Positions 22,418 through 27,075 of a stretch of DNA of 27,075 bases are shown in pieces; within the stretch, counting starts at the first letter, position 1, and the number at the start of each line of letters is the position of its first letter. The stretch is from assembly GCA_021780625.1 (NCBI GenBank), contig JAJXYI010000410.1, positions 1 through 27,075 of the forward strand, written 5' to 3'. This DNA comes from a bacterium. Its GTDB lineage: Bacteria; Verrucomicrobiota; Verrucomicrobiae; Opitutales; Opitutaceae. The notes below the pieces were generated by a model, which ran no database searches, had not been told where the DNA came from, and worked only from the letters and a program-made list of their open reading frames with translations. The position numbers and the translations under genes were made by a program.

Positions 22418-23206
22418 ATGGCATTCTGGCTCAAGAAATTTGTGAGTTTCTTCCTCATGCCCCTGCCCCTCGTCCTCGTCGCGCTGGCAGCCGGCCTCTG
22501 GTTCCTCATTGCACGCCCTTCCAGCCGCTGGGGACGACGCCTCGTCGCCTGCGCCCTCCTGCTGCTGCTCACCCTGTCCCATCCCATCCTCAGCCGTTGG
22601 CTCATCGCCCCCCTGGAGTCCGCCTACCCGCCCATCCCCGAAATCCAAACCGGCCAGGCGCTTCCCGCTCCCCTCAACGCCTGCCGCTACATCGTCGTCC
22701 TCGGCTCCGGCAACGCCGACACTCCAGGCATGTCAGCCTTGTGCCAGCTCAGCACCGCCGGGCTGGGACGCATCACCGAGGCCGTCCGCCTCTCCCGCCT
22801 CCTCCCGCACGCACGCCTCATCCTCTCCGGCCCCTCCGACGGCGGACGTCGCCCCCACGCCGAGGTGCTCCGCAACGCCGCCCGCTCCCTCGGTGTCGAC
22901 CCCACCCGCATCCAACTCATCGAATCGGCCCACGACACCGATGACGAGGCCCACGCCGTCAAGGCAATCGTCGGCACCGCCCCTGTCGCCCTCGTCACTT
23001 CAGCCTGGCATATGCCTCGCGCCGCCAGCCTCTTCCATAAGCAACAGGTGACCATCGTTCCCTGCCCCACCGATTACCTCGGGAAAACCCCAGCCCGGTT
23101 CAATTGGCATGAACTCTCCTGGGATGCCGAGAGTTTTCAGCGCAGCACCTTCGCCATCCACGAATACCTTGGCCTCCTTTGGACCTGGCTCCGCGATCAG
23201 CGCTGA
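22418..23206 (+). CDS. YdcF/ElyC-like membrane protein (DUF218)
   Basis: This 262-residue protein has two N-terminal hydrophobic segments (about 8-33 and 42-57), then a DUF218 domain from about residue 90: YIVVLGSGNAD, LGRITEAVRLSRLLPHARLILSGPS, AEVLRNAARSLGVDPTRIQLIESAHDTDDEA, and VALVTSAWHMPRAASLFHKQ. This arrangement, with two transmembrane helices before DUF218, matches ElyC/YdcF-type envelope proteins; ElyC in E. coli affects envelope and peptidoglycan homeostasis. The exact activity is unknown. The SAWHMPRA block is the best-kept part, and the polar residues in it are candidates for the active site (inference). The gene is divergent from tRNA-His. The ATG at 22418 gives a short basic N-terminus before the first membrane helix. 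Confidence 0.87.
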   Translation: MAFWLKKFVSFFLMPLPLVLVALAAGLWFLIARPSSRWGRRLVACALLLLLTLSHPILSRWLIAPLESAYPPIPEIQTGQALPAPLNACRYIVVLGSGNADTPGMSALCQLSTAGLGRITEAVRLSRLLPHARLILSGPSDGGRRPHAEVLRNAARSLGVDPTRIQLIESAHDTDDEAHAVKAIVGTAPVALVTSAWHMPRAASLFHKQQVTIVPCPTDYLGKTPARFNWHELSWDAESFQRSTFAIHEYLGLLWTWLRDQR

Positions 23207-23261
23207 ATTGGACAAGAAACGCGCAGGAAATCAGCCAGTTTCGTATTTCCTCCCGCCCCTC

Positions 23262-23282
23262 GGTTGCTAGCTCTTAGTAACC
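23262..23282 (+). promoter_or_regulatory. Hairpin/dyad touching the start of the phosphate operon
   Basis: GGTTGCTA (23262-23269) and TAGTAACC (23275-23282) form an eight-pair stem, one pair being G-U in RNA, with a five-base loop. It ends one base before the ATG at 23284. As RNA it could occlude initiation; as DNA it could be an operator. Nothing shows which. Confidence 0.45.
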
Positions 23283-23283
23283 T

Positions 23284-23922
23284 ATGTTCTCCCTGAAGAA
23301 ACTCTTCGGCAAAGAGGGCCGGTTCTACGATCTGCTCGAGGCCAGCGCGACCGAGGCCAAAACCAGCATCGATCTGCTGTCCAAATACCTTCATACCCCC
23401 GATCGCGACTCCGCGACGGCCCATCTGGACGATTTCATCCAAAGCCGCCGCAAGGACAAGCGGATCACCCAGGAGATCAGCGAAGCGCTCGCTCGCACCT
23501 TTGTCACTCCGCTTGAACGCGAGGACATCGAGGCGCTCTCGTTCTCACTCTATCGCATTCCCAAGTCGGTCGAAAAAATCGTCGAGCGACTCTCGATTTA
23601 TCACGGGCGGCTCCCCTCCGATGGCATGCTGCGACAGATCCAGCTGATGCAGAAGGCCGCCGAAACCGTGGAGTATATGGTCAAGCAACTCCGCCACGGC
23701 ACCGATATCGACAAGATCCGCGAACCGCAGGAACGCCTCCAGTGGGCGGAGGGCGAGGCCGACAAGGTCATGCTCGCGCTCATCAAGGACCTCTACAACG
23801 GCCCCTACGACGCCAAGGAGCTGGTCATCCTTCAGGACCTTTATGAGATGATCGAGAAGGTGATCGATCGCTGCCGCGACGCCGGCAACGTCGTCATCCA
23901 AATCGTCTTCAAACACTCTTAA
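23284..23922 (+). CDS. DUF47 / PhoU-like phosphate transport regulator
   Basis: This is a 212-residue, all-helical protein of the DUF47 (YkaA-type) family, distant relatives of PhoU that are usually encoded next to PiT transporters. Recognisable parts are MFSLKKLFGKEGRFYDLLEASA at the start, LDDFIQSRRKDKRITQEISEALARTFVTPLEREDIEALSFSLYRI (about 48-92), a typical DUF47 block with the acidic E/D residues used for metal-binding in PhoU-like folds, and ILQDLYEMIEKVIDRCRDAGNVV near the end. It probably modulates the PiT protein encoded 17 bases downstream (inference from constant gene pairing). The ATG at 23284 is preceded by a hairpin instead of a Shine-Dalgarno. No PHO box was recognised. Confidence 0.92.
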   Translation: MFSLKKLFGKEGRFYDLLEASATEAKTSIDLLSKYLHTPDRDSATAHLDDFIQSRRKDKRITQEISEALARTFVTPLEREDIEALSFSLYRIPKSVEKIVERLSIYHGRLPSDGMLRQIQLMQKAAETVEYMVKQLRHGTDIDKIREPQERLQWAEGEADKVMLALIKDLYNGPYDAKELVILQDLYEMIEKVIDRCRDAGNVVIQIVFKHS

Positions 23923-23939
23923 GCCGGAGCAAGCCCTCC

Positions 23940-25001
23940 ATGCTGCTCTTCATCCTGGTCCTGCTGACGGCCTACCTATTCGAATACATCAACGGCTTTC
24001 ACGATACGGCCAACGCCATCGCCACGGTCGTCTCGACAAAGGTGCTCACTCCGCGCCAGGCCGTAGTCTGGGCCGCATTCTGGAATCTCGTGGGCGCTCT
24101 CGCAGGCACCGCCGTCGCAACCACCATCGGCAAAGGCCTCGTCGACACTTCCGTCGTCACTCTTCCCACCGTCCTCGCCGCCTTGATCGGGGCGGTCATC
24201 TGGAACGTGCTCACCTGGTGGCTCGGCCTGCCTTCCAGCTCCAGTCACGCCCTGATTGGCGGTCTCTGCGGTGCAGCCCTCGCCACCGCACACGGACGTT
24301 GGAGCGTCCTTACCTGGTCCATAGTCTCCACCAAGGGACATTCGGGCGGCCTCTGGCCCCTGGTCGTTTTGCCGATGATCACGTCTCCGGTTTTCGGATT
24401 CATCATCGGCGCGATCCTGATGTTCCTGCTCCTCCTTCTGCTGCGCCCCCTCCGCCCTCGGCTCGTCAACGTCATCTTCGGCAAGGCCCAGCTCATCAGC
24501 TCCGGGTTCATGGGTTACGGGCATGGCAACAATGATGCGCAAAAGACGATGGGCATCATCACCCTCACGCTCTTCACGGGTACCAAAGCGGGCCTTTTCG
24601 ACCATGTGCCGGGCTGGCTTTCCTTCCTCCGAATTCCCACTTTCGAGGTGCCCTTCTGGGTCATCCTCTCCTGCGCCCTTACCATGGCCGCCGGCACAGC
24701 CGCAGGCGGTTGGCGGATCATCCGCACCATGGGCCACAAGATGGTCAAGCTGCAACCCATCGACGGCTTTGCCGCGGAAACGACCGCGGGGCTCATCATC
24801 CATGTCGCAACGATCTTCGGCATCCCCATCTCCACAACCCACGTGATCTCAGCCGCCATCATGGGCGTCGGCGCCACCAAACGCTTCAGCGCCGTCAAAT
24901 GGGGCATCGTCGAACGCATCGTCTGGGCCTGGGTCTTCACCCTCCCCATCACCGCAGTCCTGGGCTACCTGAGCTTCAAACTCATCACCCTCGTCGGCTA
25001 G
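23940..25001 (+). CDS. PiT-family inorganic phosphate transporter
   Basis: This is a 353-residue polytopic membrane protein with roughly ten hydrophobic segments. It carries both halves of the PiT signature: YINGFHDTANAIATVV at the N-terminus (G19 to V31, with D22) and GYGHGNNDAQKTMGII (D199) in the second half, an internal duplication typical of the family. SSSSHALIGGLCG and PISTTHVISAAIMGVGA are the repeated serine/threonine-His segments. It is a low-affinity phosphate importer of the inner membrane, driven by protons or sodium; the ion cannot be told from sequence. It follows the DUF47 gene with a 17-base gap, one transcript. A bidirectional terminator lies 20 bases after the stop. Confidence 0.95.
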   Translation: MLLFILVLLTAYLFEYINGFHDTANAIATVVSTKVLTPRQAVVWAAFWNLVGALAGTAVATTIGKGLVDTSVVTLPTVLAALIGAVIWNVLTWWLGLPSSSSHALIGGLCGAALATAHGRWSVLTWSIVSTKGHSGGLWPLVVLPMITSPVFGFIIGAILMFLLLLLLRPLRPRLVNVIFGKAQLISSGFMGYGHGNNDAQKTMGIITLTLFTGTKAGLFDHVPGWLSFLRIPTFEVPFWVILSCALTMAAGTAAGGWRIIRTMGHKMVKLQPIDGFAAETTAGLIIHVATIFGIPISTTHVISAAIMGVGATKRFSAVKWGIVERIVWAWVFTLPITAVLGYLSFKLITLVG

Positions 25002-25021
25002 CCTCTCCCCCTGCAAAGGCA

Positions 25022-25051
25022 AAAAGGCCCGCCTCCACAGGCGGGCCTTTT
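25022..25051. terminator. Bidirectional intrinsic terminator
   Basis: AAAAGGCCCGCC and GGCGGGCCTTTT form a perfect 12-base stem around a six-base loop (25034-25039). The T-run and its A-run complement serve both strands. It lies between the convergent PiT gene and the minus-strand lipoprotein gene. Confidence 0.9.
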
Positions 25052-25083
25052 CGTCAAAATTCGATTCTGTATCCGCTACAGCA

Positions 25084-26001
25084 TCACTGAACGGTCACCG
25101 GAATCGTGATCGTTCCGTCGCCGAATCCCTTGAGATAAAGATTTCCGGATCCAGGGCGTCCGCCCTGCACGTTCACCGTAACCGATGCCTGCCCGGCAGG
25201 CACGACCACCTCGGGCATGATCACGCTCTCAGGCACGTCCGTCGTGACGTCCAGAAGCTGGCCGCCATCCGCCGCAGGATACGAAAGCGTGAAGGTAAGG
25301 GGCTGGCTCTGCCCCGAGCTCAGGCTCAGGGAGCTCGGCGAAACCGTAACCGATGCGCCGTCCACCCGGAATGCGCCCACAGGCGAGGTCCCCGCCGAAT
25401 TCGACACCGAGATGTTGTAGTTGCGGCCGGCCGTCACCGCCGGAACGAAAAAGCTCAGCGAGGTCGACGAATCAAACACCGTTCGCGCGGGCACATTGCC
25501 AACCATCACCACGTCCTGCGGAGTGAAGCCCCGGCCGAGGACCGCGATGCGCGAACCGACCGGACCACGGGTCACTTCCAACGACAGCACGTAGCGGGTC
25601 GCGATCGTCGTCGTCTGCAGCCCCGTATAGGTTTGCATGTTACGAATGTAACCGCCCGCCAGCGTCTTGTAGTCGACGAGGAAGTAATACGTCATCTTGT
25701 CCTGCCCCGCCGGCAGCTGGTAGTCGCACTCGAAGAGATCCTCGCCCAGCCGGCTCTTGTGCATCTGGAAATTCTGCCCGTTCACCACAAGCGAGGCGCG
25801 TATCGAATTTTCCTGCACCGCGCCGGCAAACCGCCGTGCCCGCAGCGTGATCGTGTAGATCTGCGACGGATTTTCCGGCAGCGTCGATGGGGTGAGGTTC
25901 GTCAGTGTGACATCATCGCAGCCCGCCAGCGCCAGCAGGGCGAAGACGGCAAAGAGTCCGACAACGAATTTTCTCGCGAGGGTGAGAGGCTTGGTGTGCA
26001 T
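25084..26001 (-). CDS. Lipoprotein with IPT/TIG domain
   Basis: This 305-residue protein starts with a lipoprotein signal peptide: MHTKPLTLARK, then VVGLFAVFALLALAGC with lipobox LAGC and lipidated C28. D29 and D30 follow. In E. coli an Asp after the Cys keeps lipoproteins in the inner membrane, but this rule may not hold here. The next part (about 45-140) is beta-rich and unnamed. Residues about 144-214 (TRGPVGSRIAVLGRGFTPQDVVMVG to VGAFRV) are an IPT/TIG immunoglobulin-like domain. Residues about 215-305 form another beta-rich domain with Ser/Val repeats (VTVSPSSLSLSSGQS) ending in ITIPVTVQ. It is probably a cell-surface or periplasmic binding/structural protein; no function can be assigned. 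It is divergent from the HemW-like gene, sharing a 45-base promoter region. Confidence 0.83.
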   Translation of the reverse strand: MHTKPLTLARKFVVGLFAVFALLALAGCDDVTLTNLTPSTLPENPSQIYTITLRARRFAGAVQENSIRASLVVNGQNFQMHKSRLGEDLFECDYQLPAGQDKMTYYFLVDYKTLAGGYIRNMQTYTGLQTTTIATRYVLSLEVTRGPVGSRIAVLGRGFTPQDVVMVGNVPARTVFDSSTSLSFFVPAVTAGRNYNISVSNSAGTSPVGAFRVDGASVTVSPSSLSLSSGQSQPLTFTLSYPAADGGQLLDVTTDVPESVIMPEVVVPAGQASVTVNVQGGRPGSGNLYLKGFGDGTITIPVTVQ

Positions 26002-26046
26002 TGCGAATTTTACAGAAAGGCCGGGTGGAGTTTGAGCGACCTAGTA

Positions 26047-27075
26047 ATGAGTCACGGCGTCCTAGCGCAAGACAAAGCTAACCGTCCGACAGCGACCGGA
26101 CTCTACGTCCATGTGCCCTTTTGCGCACGCACCTGCGACTACTGCGCATTCTACCAAAGCGCTCCCGATGCCGCCGCCGTACGCCAGTACCTCGAAGGCA
26201 TCGCCCGCGAAGCCGACCTCGTGTCCTGGCCCGACTCCATAGACACGGTGTTTTGGGGCGGCGGCACTCCCGGCATTCTCTCCCCCCGCGATCTCGCGCT
26301 GCTCGGTTCCACCCTGCGCGCCAGAATGCGCGGCACCCCCGTGGAATGGACGATCGAGATGACGCCCCTCTCGGTCACTGAAGCCCGTCTCGATGCCCTG
26401 CGGGAAATCGGTGTGACGCGGATCTCCCTGGGAGTCCAAAGCTTCCAACCCGCGCTGCTCGACGCGCTCGGTCGCCAGCATACGCCCGAACAGGCGTTTC
26501 GCGCCGCCGAGCGCGTCCGCGCCGCAGGCTTCGCAAGCGTGAATTTCGACCTCATGTTCGCCCTTCCCGGCCAGGTCGACACCGACTGGGAGGCCGATCT
26601 CCGACAGGCAATCGCCCTCGCCCCGGATCATCTCTCGACCTACTGCCTCACGTTTGAGGAGGACACCAAGCTGTGGCTCAAGCTCTCGCAGGGGAAAGTG
26701 CGTCGCGACGTCGAGGCCGAGGCCCGCCTCTATGCGTTCACCTGGGATTTCCTGGAGGCCGCTGGCTATGCCCAGTATGAGATTTCCAACTTCGCGCGCC
26801 CGGGACACCGCTGTCTCCACAATCTCAACACCTGGCGGATGACCCGCTGGATCGGACTCGGTCCGTCCGCGGCATCCCAATACGCCGGGTGGCGCTGCTC
26901 CAACGTCGCCGACCTTCAACGCTGGCTCGAATTGCTCTCCGAGGACCGCCGCGCCACCGAGGACCGCTCCGAACTGTCCCCTGCGCTGCTCGCAGAGGAC
27001 ACACTCATCTTCGGCCTTCGCATGAACGACGGCGTCGAGCCCGCCGCCCTGAGGCCGCTCGCCCCCCTGGCCGAT
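26047..27075 (+). CDS. hemW: HemW-like radical SAM protein (5' part; runs off the window)
   Basis: The frame opens at the ATG at 26047 and continues without a stop to the window end, 343 codons. GLYVHVPFCARTCDYCAFY supplies the radical SAM cluster cysteines C26, C30 and C33 in the CxxxCxxC pattern. Further HemW blocks are VFWGGGTPG, ISLGVQSFQPALLDALGRQHT, VNFDLMFALPGQ, YCLTFEEDT, and YEISNFARPGHRCLHNLNTWRMTRWIGLGPSAAS. HemW binds heme and is related to coproporphyrinogen oxidase HemN; it is thought to act in heme transfer rather than as the oxidase. The family's usual ExNP box after the first third reads EMTP here. No Shine-Dalgarno is present. The true C-terminus lies outside the window. Confidence 0.88.
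   Translation, partial: MSHGVLAQDKANRPTATGLYVHVPFCARTCDYCAFYQSAPDAAAVRQYLEGIAREADLVSWPDSIDTVFWGGGTPGILSPRDLALLGSTLRARMRGTPVEWTIEMTPLSVTEARLDALREIGVTRISLGVQSFQPALLDALGRQHTPEQAFRAAERVRAAGFASVNFDLMFALPGQVDTDWEADLRQAIALAPDHLSTYCLTFEEDTKLWLKLSQGKVRRDVEAEARLYAFTWDFLEAAGYAQYEISNFARPGHRCLHNLNTWRMTRWIGLGPSAASQYAGWRCSNVADLQRWLELLSEDRRATEDRSELSPALLAEDTLIFGLRMNDGVEPAALRPLAPLAD

Noticed and set aside
23207..23261. PHO box or sigma70 promoter before the DUF47-PiT operon
   Set aside because: TTGGAC at 23208 has no partner -10 at usual spacing, and no PhoB-type direct repeat is visible.

Overview
The window looks like chromosomal DNA of a GC-rich Gram-negative bacterium, most probably a verrucomicrobial (Opitutaceae-like) one. 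That lineage guess is inference. It rests on the high GC with C/G at third codon positions, outer-envelope features (SurA-like chaperone, lipoprotein, signal peptides), the near absence of Shine-Dalgarno sequences (starts often follow a C/T-rich tract ending in CCATG), and the gene content. I see no phage, transposon, CRISPR array or replication origin. Codon usage is even throughout, so most of the window reads as core genome.

Region 1 (1-1572): the 3' end of a LuxR-type regulator, then two convergent, tandem, paralogous genes for small exported proteins that I cannot name. One keeps a plausible Cys/His/Asp papain-like set and the other has lost the Cys and His. A 353-base gap with repeated ATGAAAG boxes follows.

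Region 2 (1573-10948): five co-directional genes of the circularly permuted ATP-grasp / alpha-E / transglutaminase type. They form two parallel sets. Set A is split (ATP-grasp, alpha-E, transglutaminase-DUF2126). Set B is fused (ATP-grasp-alpha-E in one polypeptide, then a short transglutaminase). This is a widespread but biochemically poorly understood amide- or peptide-bond-forming and -cleaving system, and the most interesting block here.

Region 3 (10949-19052): a ParA-type ATPase without ParB, two ABC-2 permease subunits without their ATPase, then RNase III, the transcription-repair coupling factor Mfd and a SurA-like periplasmic peptidyl-prolyl isomerase. mfd and the SurA-like gene overlap by four bases. 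A strong intrinsic terminator ends the run.

Region 4 (19082-22283, minus strand): tRNA-His(GTG) with its own promoter, then a PAS histidine kinase with a four-cysteine sensor motif, a Y-family DNA polymerase (DinB) with a beta-clamp motif, and an FmdB-like protein with only half of its zinc ribbon.

Region 5 (22418-27075): a YdcF/ElyC-like membrane protein; a phosphate pair (DUF47 PhoU-like regulator plus PiT transporter) whose first start codon abuts a hairpin; a bidirectional terminator; a minus-strand lipoprotein with an IPT/TIG domain; and, divergent from it, the 5' part of a HemW-like radical SAM gene that runs off the window.
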